Below, one piece after another: positions 25,739 through 34,670 of a stretch of 64,000 bases of DNA; within the stretch, counting starts at the first letter, position 1, and the number at the start of each line of letters is the position of its first letter. The stretch is taken from positions 186,001 to 250,000 of the forward strand of contig CAUJCU010000017.1 in assembly GCA_963169745.1 (NCBI GenBank). The letters are read 5' to 3'. The DNA is from Bacteroidota bacterium (GTDB lineage Bacteria; Bacteroidota; Bacteroidia; UBA4408). The translations under genes were made by a program, and so were the position numbers. A model generated the notes under the pieces. It made no database searches, was not told where the DNA came from, and saw only the letters and a list, made by a program, of their open reading frames with translations.

Positions 25739-26206
25739 TTAGAAAAACCATCTGAAAAAGGGACGAGTTACCCAAGGATATACCGACCAAGGGATAGAAC
25801 TTAATATAAGGAGCAAACCAATTAAATAGAATTTATAAACTGTTTTGTGCTTATCGTTATCGCTTTCTTTCTTTTTAGCTTTTACTGCACCAATTGTAAT
25901 AATTAATATGGCTAAAAGCATTACAAAACTATGTTCCATACCAAAAAAGCGAACTTCACGTTGATGAACTGCCGTTTTAAAATGATTTATGAAATAATTT
26001 ACAAAAGGGCTTAAAAAATATAAGTTTATGCCTATTAACAACTGAATATGAGCTAAAATCATACTGCTTATTCTAAAAAAATTATCTGCTTTAGTATAAG
26101 GCAATTTCTTTCTCGTTTTATAATACGAAAAACAAACAGTAGCTAATAAGCTAATAACAATGAGCCATCGTATGAGGCTGTGAAAAACTAAAAAAACAAA
26201 GTACAT
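25739..26206 (-). CDS. Four-helix membrane protein, cytochrome b-like
   Basis: 155 residues with four hydrophobic helices. Conserved features are FLVFHSLIRWLIVISLL at the start, MILAHIQLLIGINLYFLSP in the second helix and RFFGMEHSFVMLLAILIITIG in the third. His residues near residue 9, 53 and 91 could bind haem, and such proteins are often annotated as cytochrome B in Bacteroidota, but no haem binding has been shown that I know of. It is a stand-alone minus-strand gene. Confidence 0.75.
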   Translation of the reverse strand: MYFVFLVFHSLIRWLIVISLLATVCFSYYKTRKKLPYTKADNFFRISSMILAHIQLLIGINLYFLSPFVNYFINHFKTAVHQREVRFFGMEHSFVMLLAILIITIGAVKAKKKESDNDKHKTVYKFYLIGLLLILSSIPWSVYPWVTRPFFRWFF

Positions 26207-26443
26207 ATTTTACATTTGTTTATTAATGCGTCAAAATTGAGAAAAAAATTAATATATCTTAAAGTTTTACATCGTAATGAATACCTTGAATAAACAAATG
26301 TTTATAGCTTTCCTCTAATTTCCTTAGGTTTAATTTTTTAATTCTTTAATTTTTAAAAAAATATTAATTTTTATCTTTTATGTTATACATAAAATTATAG
26401 TACATCTCTGTTGTATATTGCCAGTTTATAGTCTTATTTCCCA
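26207..26443. other. Gene-free leader part of a 667-base gap
   Basis: AT-rich sequence without a gene. The rest of the gap holds a decayed T9SS domain (26444-26699) and the raiA promoter region. Confidence 0.4.
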
Positions 26444-26699
26444 ACTTCAGGTACTGATATAGAGGCTTCTAAAAAAGCAGCAAACATTTTCGTTTACCCG
26501 AATTTTTAAATCGGATTTTAAATCTCGCTTCTTCTAATTCAAATTATGAGATATTAAATGCTTGGGACACTTTAGTTTATACCAGAAAAACCAATCCTAA
26601 TAATAAACCCAATTGAAATATTAATTTATTAAAAAGGGGTATATCTTAATTAAATTTAATGGGTTAATCAGCATTCTGGAATTCAACTCTAAATTTTAG
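26444..26699 (+). pseudogene. Decayed T9SS C-terminal sorting domain
   Basis: Three consecutive frames together spell a typical T9SS type A C-terminal domain. First TSGTDIEASKKAANIFVYPN ending at TAA 26507 (the domain start is IFVYPNP in live genes), then ILNLASSNSNYEILNAWDTLVYT in another frame from 26515 to the TGA at 26614, and finally YILIKFNGLISILEFNSKF to the TAG at 26697-26699. The frames change near 26507-26515 and near 26614-26640. No upstream catalytic or stalk domain is left. I read this as the tail of a lost cargo gene that has since gathered frameshifts. Sequencing errors alone would need two or more in 250 bases. Confidence 0.65.
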
Positions 26700-26815
26700 C
26701 ACTATAAAAAGCAGTTCAAATTCGGGCAACTTTTTTTACTAATCTCCCCCCCTATTCGTGTGTTCTACTTTATGTACTCTTTTATAAAGATTGAATTATA
26801 AATATTTTGAATGAA

Positions 26816-26848
26816 TTGGTTTAATCTCAAATTAAATCGTTATTTTTG
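26816..26848 (+). promoter_or_regulatory. Candidate promoter of the raiA-like gene
   Basis: TTG at 26816-26818 and TATTTTTG at 26841-26848, with a 22-bp spacer, slightly longer than the usual 19. Confidence 0.4.
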
Positions 26849-26873
26849 TTAGAACTAATAATATACGTATTTT

Positions 26874-27185
26874 ATGAACTATACCGAAAACTATCAAGGA
26901 ATTAAATTAGATGTTCAGGCTGTTGACATTACTATTGGAGTTACATTACAAGAACGAATCCGTAAAATGCTAACACGTTTACATAGGCATTACTCTGAAA
27001 TTATTTGGGTCGATATTCATTTTGAAGATAAAAGTGAAAAGTCAACCCATACAAAATCTGTGAATGTAAGGGTTGGTGTTTCTGGAGGTGATGCATTTGC
27101 TAAAGACTCAGGAGATGACTTCATGGCATTGATGACCAATGTGGAGGATAAACTTCTGAAACAATTAGAAAAAATGAAAAACTAA
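26874..27185 (+). CDS. raiA: Ribosome hibernation factor, RaiA/HPF family
   Basis: 103 residues, the size of short HPF. The fold pattern is present: GIKLDVQAVDITIG, then the amphipathic helix LQERIRKMLTRLHRHYSEI, the strand VDIHFED, and the C-terminal GDAFAKDSGDDFMALMTNVEDKLLKQL, which matches the second conserved helix (DDFMALMTNVEDKLLKQLEK). Proteins of this family bind in the mRNA channel of the 30S subunit and inactivate or dimerise ribosomes in stationary phase. The next gene starts 30 bases downstream and may be in the same transcript. Confidence 0.8.
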   Translation: MNYTENYQGIKLDVQAVDITIGVTLQERIRKMLTRLHRHYSEIIWVDIHFEDKSEKSTHTKSVNVRVGVSGGDAFAKDSGDDFMALMTNVEDKLLKQLEKMKN

Positions 27186-27215
27186 CTATTAAATTTATTC
27201 TTAACACGTTATAAA

Positions 27216-29270
27216 ATGAAAAAAATTACTTTACTCATTGCAACTGTAATTTTATATACAGGGGTTTATGCTCAAGCACCAAAGTTTGTGTTATTTGAGC
27301 ACTTTACACAAGCAAGTTGCGGTCCATGTGCCCAGCAAAATCCGGGCTTTGATGCTAACATTCTTACTCCTAACACAGCTATTGTTAGGCATATTGCCTA
27401 CCATACATCGTGGCCTGGAGTTGACGAAATGAATGCTGCAAATCCATCCGAAGTAGCAGATAGGGTTACTTATTACAATGTTAGCGGAGTTCCTACTGTG
27501 GCGCTACAGGGGAATTATAAACAAGGAGCCCCGGGCACAATGACACAAGCTGATGTTGATTATCAATTTTCATTAGGAAGTCCGGTTAAAATTGAATTAT
27601 CTGAAATTGACAACGGAAGTACGCGCGATTTAACGGTTACAATTAAAACTTTGGGCAATGTACCCTCCGGTACATACAAACTATATACAGCTATAGTTGA
27701 AAACCCAAGAGATTATGCTACCCCGCCCGGAAGTAACGGAGAGACACATTTTCCTAATGTTTTTCGTAAAATGTATCCAAGCACAGCAGGTGAAAGTGTT
27801 ACCTTGGCTCCAATAGGCAGTTCTATTACATTTAACTATACATATACTGTTGATCCTAATTGGGTGGCCGCAAATATAAAAGCTGTTTCTTTCTTGCAAA
27901 ACACCACTACCAAAGAAGTGCTGAATGTGGGAACTGTTTTTGATCCAATAATTAACTATTCCTTATCTAATCCTAATGTAGAAGTTTCCAATGTAGGTAA
28001 TGGTGTAAGTACTTCTTTTACCTTAACAAGTGGAAATACCGGAAATACTGATGAAGACTTTATTTATACCATGTCAAGCGATGCACCTGCTGACTGGATT
28101 TCGGGCTTTACAATTGATGGGAATTCATACACAAATACAGCAACAATAACTGCCACAGCAGGTAACACTTCAAATATAGCTATTAATATTACGCCAGGTG
28201 CAACACGTGGTGTTGCTACTTATACTCTTTCAGTTAGTTCTGTTGCCAATCCAAGTTCACCTTCAATGACTAAAAAGGTTTATGTCATTTCAGGTGTAAC
28301 CGATTTAATTGTAAATAACCTTGGAGGTATTGGTGATGGTGTTACTACCGGTGATGCATCAAACTGGGGCACTGTTTTCACAAATGGTTTAATTGCAGCC
28401 AACAATCAGGGGTATGCCTCAACCAACAATCTTGTTATGCAAAAAGCAATTGAAAGTGCTGCCTTTACTGGTATTAATAATGTGTACTACAATGCAGGAT
28501 GGACTTTTCCGGCTCTAACTGATGAAGGTGCTTTGGCAATTCAAAGCTTTTTAGATGCTGGCGGTAACTTATTTATTTCCGGACAGGATATAGGATGGGA
28601 AATTAATGATGCTGCTGCTTCACCTTATTCTAGTCCAACAAAAATTAATTTTTATAAAAACTACCTTCATGCTAAATTTATTTCTGATGGAAGTAGCACC
28701 AATAGTGGTTTAACAACCGTAGTTACAGATCCTATATATTCTGATATTCCTTCTGCTACAATAAATAATTTTTATGGGGGGCAATACTTATACCCTGATC
28801 AAATTGATGTAAATGATACCTTAGCTAAAGTTATTTTTAAATATGCAACAAGTGCCCGAATAGGTGGTATTAGAGCTCAAACAGCAAATTATAAAATTGT
28901 TTACGTAGCTCCAGGAATGGAAATGTTAAGTGCTAACAATTCCGATCAAATATTAAAAAGGGCACATGATTGGTTTTACGGTTATCAAGGAACCGCCTCT
29001 TTAAATGAGTTAGGTGCTTTAGCTGTTGAAATGGGACAAAATTACCCTAACCCAAGTTCTGATTTTACCGTTATAACTTTTGAGCGTATTACTGAAAATA
29101 TGCAATTTGAATTGTTTGATATAACCGGAAAATCGGTTTACAATACGCAGCTATCAAAAGGGACGCATCAAATTAGACTAAACACACAACCATTTGCATC
29201 AGGAAAATATATTTACCGACTAACAGATAGTAAAGGAAATATGTTAACCAAAACTATGATTATAAATTAA
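27216..29270 (+). CDS. Omp28-related secreted protein with thioredoxin-like motif and T9SS domain
   Basis: 684 residues. The signal peptide (LLIATVILYTGVYAQ) is followed by FEHFTQASCGPCAQQNP at about 28-44. CGPC resembles a thioredoxin redox centre, and this region is typical of Omp28-like proteins. A beta-sandwich region follows to about residue 365, then a domain with LFISGQDIGWEINDAA, and a final T9SS type A sorting domain (NYPNPSSDFTVITF; YIYRLTDSKGNML). It would sit on the surface or outside the cell. The redox motif makes disulfide chemistry possible, but I cannot say whether it is active. A strong terminator follows. Confidence 0.85.
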   Translation: MKKITLLIATVILYTGVYAQAPKFVLFEHFTQASCGPCAQQNPGFDANILTPNTAIVRHIAYHTSWPGVDEMNAANPSEVADRVTYYNVSGVPTVALQGNYKQGAPGTMTQADVDYQFSLGSPVKIELSEIDNGSTRDLTVTIKTLGNVPSGTYKLYTAIVENPRDYATPPGSNGETHFPNVFRKMYPSTAGESVTLAPIGSSITFNYTYTVDPNWVAANIKAVSFLQNTTTKEVLNVGTVFDPIINYSLSNPNVEVSNVGNGVSTSFTLTSGNTGNTDEDFIYTMSSDAPADWISGFTIDGNSYTNTATITATAGNTSNIAINITPGATRGVATYTLSVSSVANPSSPSMTKKVYVISGVTDLIVNNLGGIGDGVTTGDASNWGTVFTNGLIAANNQGYASTNNLVMQKAIESAAFTGINNVYYNAGWTFPALTDEGALAIQSFLDAGGNLFISGQDIGWEINDAAASPYSSPTKINFYKNYLHAKFISDGSSTNSGLTTVVTDPIYSDIPSATINNFYGGQYLYPDQIDVNDTLAKVIFKYATSARIGGIRAQTANYKIVYVAPGMEMLSANNSDQILKRAHDWFYGYQGTASLNELGALAVEMGQNYPNPSSDFTVITFERITENMQFELFDITGKSVYNTQLSKGTHQIRLNTQPFASGKYIYRLTDSKGNMLTKTMIIN

Positions 29271-29295
29271 TTAGGTAATTATATTTTTCCTTCAT

Positions 29296-29328
29296 AAAAA
29301 AGCTGCATTATTACAATGCAGCTTTTTT
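29296..29328. terminator. Bidirectional terminator between Omp28-like gene and aroK
   Basis: AAAAAAGCTGCATT and AATGCAGCTTTTTT form a 14-bp stem with a 5-base loop. It also overlaps the aroK stop region, serving both convergent genes. Confidence 0.92.
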
Positions 29329-29833
29329 ATTTTAAGCTTTCTAAATATTCAGCTATGTGGTTTACGTTCATGCTCAATGCGCTTGTTTTGATTAGGCTTT
29401 GATCGTAAAAAGAAACTCTCTCCTGAAGTTTTTGTTCTATAAAAAGCAATAGTTTATCATTGGGTATGTTTTCCAATAACGGGCGTTTTGCTTTCTGTTC
29501 TTTTAAGCGGCTATACAATGCCATAGCACTTAGCTCTATATAGAGCGTTATTCCTTTTTGGTTCATTAATTCCATGTTATTATAATAGCATGGCGTTCCC
29601 CCTCCGCAAGAAATTATGATATCGTTTTGGGTTATTAGTTTCTTTAATGTATTGTGTTCCATTTTTCTAAAGTAATTTTCGCCCTGCTCTTTAAAAATTG
29701 TGTTTATACTTCTCTTCTCCTCCTGCTCTATGGTGTGATCTAAATCTAAAAATTTTAGATGCAGCTTTGCTGCAAGTTTTTTGCCTATTGTGGTTTTTCC
29801 GCTACCCATAAAACCAATAAGAAAGACCCTCAT
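29327..29833 (-). CDS. aroK: Shikimate kinase
   Basis: 168-residue enzyme of aromatic amino acid synthesis that phosphorylates shikimate with ATP. The P-loop GFMGSGKTTIGKKLA is at residues 7-21, the shikimate-binding DLDHTIEQE follows at about 31-39, and ISCGGGTPCYY is at about 74-84, with an Arg of the lid (RPLLENIP) at about 117. It begins 2 bases after the stop of the upstream response regulator gene, which indicates a shared transcript. Confidence 0.94.
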   Translation of the reverse strand: MRVFLIGFMGSGKTTIGKKLAAKLHLKFLDLDHTIEQEEKRSINTIFKEQGENYFRKMEHNTLKKLITQNDIIISCGGGTPCYYNNMELMNQKGITLYIELSAMALYSRLKEQKAKRPLLENIPNDKLLLFIEQKLQERVSFYDQSLIKTSALSMNVNHIAEYLESLK

Positions 29834-29835
29834 GC

Positions 29836-30468
29836 TTATATTAACTGATTTTCAATAGCATATTTTACTAGTCCAACAACTGTTTTTGCTCCTGTCTTTC
29901 GAAAAATATTTTTTCTGTGAGTTTCTACAGTTCTTTCACTAATAAATAAAGTATCAGCAATTCTCTGATTACTGTTTTCGCTAGCAATCATTTTAAGAAT
30001 TTCAAGTTCTCTTTCAGATAATTTAGTTGTTCCAGTAAGAGGTAAGGCCTCCTTATTTATTATACAGTTTATAGCAATATCGCTACTAATAAAAGATTTG
30101 CCCTCCATAATTTTATCTAAGGCTTCAATAAGCTCTTGTTTACCTGTATTTTTAGGCACATAACCATTAGCACCATGCTGCATTACCAAAGCAATTATAG
30201 GTTGATTGGTATGCATTGAAAGTACACAAATTCGAACTTCAGAATTTTTTTTTCGTACTTCTTTAATAAACTGCTCACCGTCCATTTCAGGCATGTTGAT
30301 ATCCGTAATAATTAAATCTGGTTTTAGAAGCTCAATTTGTACTAAAGCCTGTTGCGCCATGGTGTTATGCCCAACTACTTCATACTTATTATGGTTTTGA
30401 AATAAAGCAATTACTCCATCAAGAAACATTTGATGGTCGTCAAGTATATACACTTTTATTTTAGACAT
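29836..30468 (-). CDS. NarL/LuxR-type response regulator
   Basis: 210 residues. The receiver domain starts IKVYILDDHQMFLDGV, has the phospho-acceptor Asp in DLIITDINMPEMDG near residue 57, and Lys near residue 105 (YVPKNTG). The LuxR-type helix-turn-helix is at about 144-205 (LSERELEILKMIASENSNQRIADTLF, then ERTVETHRKNIFRK). It should bind DNA when phosphorylated. No histidine kinase gene is next to it, so it is an orphan in this window. Chosen start is the Met at 30468; the longer frame from 30495 adds nine residues before the receiver domain that do not belong to it. Confidence 0.93.
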   Translation of the reverse strand: MSKIKVYILDDHQMFLDGVIALFQNHNKYEVVGHNTMAQQALVQIELLKPDLIITDINMPEMDGEQFIKEVRKKNSEVRICVLSMHTNQPIIALVMQHGANGYVPKNTGKQELIEALDKIMEGKSFISSDIAINCIINKEALPLTGTTKLSERELEILKMIASENSNQRIADTLFISERTVETHRKNIFRKTGAKTVVGLVKYAIENQLI

Positions 30469-30507
30469 TCGATAAATATTCTTTTTTACATTCAACGAAA
30501 AAACATC

Positions 30508-31014
30508 TTAGTTTGTTTCTGTTGAAATCGGAATGATTTCAAGTAAATGCCTTGAAGTAAAATCATACTGAGGTTGATGAACCCATATAGCAATTGCAGA
30601 AGCAGAAAGTAACATTAATGCGCTAGAAGTGGCCAAGACTGCAGCAGTTTTCTTGTCATTAGCAGTAAAGTATTCAAAAGCACTAGCCCCAGCTGTTAGC
30701 ACGCCTAGATAGATTAATGCACGAGTTGTAAATGATTTGTTTTTTTTTAAAGAAACACCTGAATAGTCAATCCACATCAAATCGGTCGTTTTATAGGTGT
30801 TCCCATCAATAACTATATTTTCCGGTAAAATTTGTTCTAGAGTTCCCTGATATTTTTTGTTATCTATGCTTAAGCCATAATAAAATTTACTGCCTATTTT
30901 AATTTCTTCATATATGTTCTTATTCAAATCAGTTGCAATTAACTTAAATTGAGCTGTACAGCATAAAGGGACCGAAAGCCAAAGCAAAAAAAACAAAATA
31001 CCTTTTTTTATCAT
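30508..31014 (-). CDS. Exported protein of unknown function
   Basis: 168 residues with a signal peptide (FFLLWLSVPLCCTAQ), then an about 75-residue beta-rich part (LEQILPENIVIDGNTYKTTDLMWIDYSG), then two hydrophobic segments at about 103-150 (ALIYLGVLTAGASAFEYF; AAVLATSSALMLLSASAIAIWV). It resembles the gene at 20962 in plan: signal peptide, short soluble domain with a membrane-associated tail. I do not recognise a family. It lies 13 bases upstream of the response regulator frame on the same strand and may be in the same transcript. Confidence 0.65.
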   Translation of the reverse strand: MIKKGILFFLLWLSVPLCCTAQFKLIATDLNKNIYEEIKIGSKFYYGLSIDNKKYQGTLEQILPENIVIDGNTYKTTDLMWIDYSGVSLKKNKSFTTRALIYLGVLTAGASAFEYFTANDKKTAAVLATSSALMLLSASAIAIWVHQPQYDFTSRHLLEIIPISTETN

Positions 31015-31170
31015 AAATTCAAAAATCCTTACAAAAGTAGTGTAATTCTATTGTGAAATTTACATGACTGTGTTCAACTTATAAACAGTACAAGAAGTAT
31101 AAAAAAATAAATGTTCTTATGGCATTTAATTTTTTATCTTTACCATTTCTTTATTTTCTACAAAAATATC

Positions 31171-31653
31171 ATGAATCTATTTAATACTTTTTCACCGCAA
31201 TCAAAACTATGGATCTATCAGTCTGACAAACATTTTAATACTGATCAAGTTAAGCATTTTGAAGATTTAAGTCAAAATTTTCTAAGTCAGTGGGATTCGC
31301 ATGGCAATCCGGTTAAAGGAGATATGAAGCTTGTACATAATTTATTTGTTTTAATTTGTGCCGATGATGCAGATGATAAAATTTGTGGCCGGAGTATAGC
31401 GAGCTCTATGGATTTTATTAAAAATATGGAGTTAACTTTTGATGTGAAGCTTATGGATCGTTTTGTTTTGGCATACAAAAAAGACAATGAGGTAATACCA
31501 TGTACGTTAGATGCTTTTAAACAACTATATCAAAAACAAGAAGTAAACAATAACACTTTGGTTTTTAACAACACGATTCACCAACTTTCCGATTTGACAC
31601 ATAAATGGGAAATTCCTGTGTCACAAAGCTGGATTAGTAATTTCTTAAATTAA
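31171..31653 (+). CDS. Conserved Bacteroidota protein often mislabelled ABC transporter ATPase
   Basis: 160 residues with no P-loop and no membrane segments, so the common database label is not supported. Conserved features I recognise are KLWIYQSDKHF near the start, QWDSHGNPVKGD, SIASSMDFIKNMELTFDVKLMDR in the middle and PVSQSWISNFL at the end. I chose the Met at 31171 because family proteins begin with this Asn/Phe-rich stretch. It ends 5 bases before the M16 peptidase gene, so they are probably co-transcribed. Function unknown. Confidence 0.7.
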   Translation: MNLFNTFSPQSKLWIYQSDKHFNTDQVKHFEDLSQNFLSQWDSHGNPVKGDMKLVHNLFVLICADDADDKICGRSIASSMDFIKNMELTFDVKLMDRFVLAYKKDNEVIPCTLDAFKQLYQKQEVNNNTLVFNNTIHQLSDLTHKWEIPVSQSWISNFLN

Positions 31654-31658
31654 TAGCT

Positions 31659-34556
31659 ATGTATTTATTTCAACTTTCAAAAAAGGTATTATTTTTTACC
31701 TTTTCGTTTTTATACATACATGCTTCTTTTGCACAAAAAAATCCTTTAGAAGTAAAAAAGTATGTTTTAGATAATGGATTTACCATTTTACTAAATCCTG
31801 ATGAGAATGCCAAAGAGGTATATGGAGCTGTTGTAGTAAAAGCAGGAAGTAAAAACGATCCGGCAGATGCTACCGGAATGGCTCACTATTTAGAGCATTT
31901 GCTGTTTAAAGGAACAACCGAATTAGGCACTACATCGTATGATAAAGAAAAACCATTCCTAGACTCAATCAATTATTACTACGATTTACTTGCAAAAACA
32001 AAAGATATTGCCGAGCGCAATAAAATTCAGTTACTCATAAATAATCAAAGTGTGCAGGCTTCGCAGTATGGACTTCCAACTGAGTTTGACAAACTTGTAA
32101 AAAGCATTGGTGGCGTTGGTTTAAATGCATTTACAAGTAACGACATGACGGTTTATCACAATTCATTTCCGGGCGAGCAAATGGAGAAGTGGCTCGATTT
32201 ATACAGCCACCGCTTTCAGCACCCGGTTTTTCGTTCGTTCCAATCGGAATTGGAAGTTGTTTATGAAGAAAAGAATAGAGGAATGGATAATTTTACGATG
32301 AAAATAATTGAAGAGATGAATAAAAATCTTTTTAAGTATCATCCCTATGGCACCCAATCTACCATTGGTACAGTAGAGCATTTAAAAAATCCTTCGCTAA
32401 CAAAAATGTATCAATACTTTAATGATTATTATGTAGCCAATAACATGGCATTAGTGTTAAGCGGAAATTTTGATATTGAACAAACTTTGCCACTTATCAA
32501 AGAAAAATTTTCGCAGCTCAGATCAGGGCGTGTTGCTGAGTTTCCTAAGTACCCCGTTTCTGCATTTAATCGTAAAGAAGTAAAAAAAGTGAGATGGTCA
32601 CCCATAAAAGTTGGTATCATTGGCTTTAAAACCATTCCTAATGTTCATCCCGACAAAGCTGCTTTATCTGTTTTGTCTAGTTTACTTTTTAATGAATCAG
32701 AAACCGGAAGATTTAACAAGTTACAGCAGCAACGCAAAATTATGCTTGCAGCTTCAATGGATTATTCATTTAACGATGATGGAGCTTTAATGTTAATCAT
32801 TGTTCCTAAGTTGGTAGGACAATCTTTTAAAGCGGTTGAAAAATTAGTTTTTAATGAAATTAAAAAAATTCAGCAAGGAGATATCAGTGATGAGGAATTA
32901 AAAATAATAAAAACAGAATTGTACCGAATACATCAGTTAAATTTAGAATCGTATAAAGACCGTACATTTAACATTGTGAATACCTTTAGTCAAGGTATTG
33001 ACTGGAACGAATATCTTAAATTTACGGCTTTAATTGATGCTGTGACCAAAGAGGATGTAGTAAATATGGCTAAAAAATATTTAACCGATAATTATTTTGC
33101 TATTTATTCAAAAACAGGATTCCCTAAGAAAGATAAAATTGAAAAACCAGGATTTAAACCGGTTGTAACAGATCAAAAAGAAGAATCAGCTTTTGCTGCA
33201 AAATTTAATCAAAAGAACATTTCTATTAACAGCCCTCGCTTTTTAGATTTAAAACATGATGCTCAACAAAAACAGATTACACCCGGTACTAAACTATATT
33301 ATGTAAAAAATCCGATAAACGATATTTTTTCATTGAAAGTGATTTACCAAGTTGGGTACGATTCACTTAAAAGTTTAGATTTGACTGCTTCTTTGTTCAA
33401 CTACTTTTACACTTCTTCTAATAATGTTGATAAAATAAAAGAACAGTTTGCATTAAATGGTATTACTTACAGTGCTGATTGTGATAAAAATAGATTTACA
33501 ATTACGTTTGAAGGTTTAGAACGTAATTTGGAAAAGGCTCTTCCAATCATTAATGAACTCATTCAGAAACCCGTTGTAGATAATCAATCAGTAAAAATAA
33601 TAGTTGATGAAATTCTTACTGGGCGCAAAGAAGCCGACAGTTCGCCCTCTAGTATGAACGATGTTATGTTTGATTACATACGTTTTGGCAAAAACTCTGA
33701 ATACTTAACTCAACTGTCAAGCCAAGAGCTTAAAAAACTTAAAGCTAATGAGCTGTTAAACATATACCATCAAGCTACAGCCTGCAACACCATAATACAT
33801 TACACCGGTACTAAAAGCTTAGAGGAACTAAGTACCCTTCTTAGCTCCAGTGCCCTTGTGCATGCTGAAAATAGTGCATCGTACCCTATTCAAGAAAAAA
33901 ACAATAATACCTTTTCAGAAAATACTATTTTTATATTGCATGATGCTAAGGCTATTCAAAGTCAAATAAATTTTATAGTAAACTCGAATGACTATCAGAA
34001 TAATGCTTTTTACAATGCACAAATTAAAGCGTTTAATCAATACATGGGCGGTTCCTTTTCCGGCTTAATTCTTCAGGAAATAAGAGAGTTTCGCTCCCTT
34101 GCTTATTCGGCCTCCGGACGCTTTGTTACCCCTTTGCGAAACGAAGGAAAAACCTGGTTTAAAGCTTATATTGGATGCCAAGCTGATAAAACGAACGAAG
34201 CAATTGAAACCATGAATACCCTCATTACTCAAATGCCTGAAAAACCTGAACGAGTAAATAGTATTAAATCTATGCTAAACAATAGTGTTTCTGCTTTTTA
34301 CCCTGATTTAAGAGACATTTCGGCTAAGATAGATTTATTACAACAATGTGGTTATCAAAGCAATCCATTACAAGAAGAGTACAAACAGTATAATGCTTTA
34401 ACTTTTGAAGATGTCGTTTCGTTTTACAAAAACAATATTCTGCACAAACCCATAGTAATCAGTATTTATGGTAACACTTCTAAATTTGACCTTAAAAAAT
34501 TAGAGCAATTTGGAAAAATTGTGACATTAGAAAAAGATGATATTCGTGTTTATTAA
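31659..34556 (+). CDS. M16 family zinc metallopeptidase
   Basis: 965 residues with a signal peptide (VLFFTFSFLYIHASFAQ), so periplasmic or outer-membrane associated. The inverted zinc motif HxxEH is HYLEH at residues 76-80, with the distal Glu in VVYEEKNRGMDNF near residue 205. Four M16-type domains fit this length, as in pitrilysin/insulinase-like proteins; the C-terminal half (SGLILQEIREFRSLAYSASGRF) carries the inactive but structurally important copy. It degrades peptides rather than proteins. Upstream gene ends 5 bases before its start. Confidence 0.93.
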   Translation: MYLFQLSKKVLFFTFSFLYIHASFAQKNPLEVKKYVLDNGFTILLNPDENAKEVYGAVVVKAGSKNDPADATGMAHYLEHLLFKGTTELGTTSYDKEKPFLDSINYYYDLLAKTKDIAERNKIQLLINNQSVQASQYGLPTEFDKLVKSIGGVGLNAFTSNDMTVYHNSFPGEQMEKWLDLYSHRFQHPVFRSFQSELEVVYEEKNRGMDNFTMKIIEEMNKNLFKYHPYGTQSTIGTVEHLKNPSLTKMYQYFNDYYVANNMALVLSGNFDIEQTLPLIKEKFSQLRSGRVAEFPKYPVSAFNRKEVKKVRWSPIKVGIIGFKTIPNVHPDKAALSVLSSLLFNESETGRFNKLQQQRKIMLAASMDYSFNDDGALMLIIVPKLVGQSFKAVEKLVFNEIKKIQQGDISDEELKIIKTELYRIHQLNLESYKDRTFNIVNTFSQGIDWNEYLKFTALIDAVTKEDVVNMAKKYLTDNYFAIYSKTGFPKKDKIEKPGFKPVVTDQKEESAFAAKFNQKNISINSPRFLDLKHDAQQKQITPGTKLYYVKNPINDIFSLKVIYQVGYDSLKSLDLTASLFNYFYTSSNNVDKIKEQFALNGITYSADCDKNRFTITFEGLERNLEKALPIINELIQKPVVDNQSVKIIVDEILTGRKEADSSPSSMNDVMFDYIRFGKNSEYLTQLSSQELKKLKANELLNIYHQATACNTIIHYTGTKSLEELSTLLSSSALVHAENSASYPIQEKNNNTFSENTIFILHDAKAIQSQINFIVNSNDYQNNAFYNAQIKAFNQYMGGSFSGLILQEIREFRSLAYSASGRFVTPLRNEGKTWFKAYIGCQADKTNEAIETMNTLITQMPEKPERVNSIKSMLNNSVSAFYPDLRDISAKIDLLQQCGYQSNPLQEEYKQYNALTFEDVVSFYKNNILHKPIVISIYGNTSKFDLKKLEQFGKIVTLEKDDIRVY

Positions 34557-34598
34557 ACTCTAAATATTTTTTTTAAATGATGCTGATAAAATCATCTT

Positions 34599-34630
34599 TT
34601 TGATATTTATTTAGGAAATAATAAATTTTG
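34599..34630 (+). promoter_or_regulatory. Candidate promoter of the TnpR-passenger-like gene
   Basis: TTTG at 34599-34602 and AAATTTTG at 34623-34630 (T-to-A in the first base), spaced 20 bp. Confidence 0.4.
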
Positions 34631-34670
34631 CACCTTATTTTGTTTTAACAATATATTTCTTTATTTAATT

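Noticed and set aside
31171-31653. ABC transporter ATPase
   Set aside because: No Walker A, Walker B or signature motif; the common label for this family is not supported.
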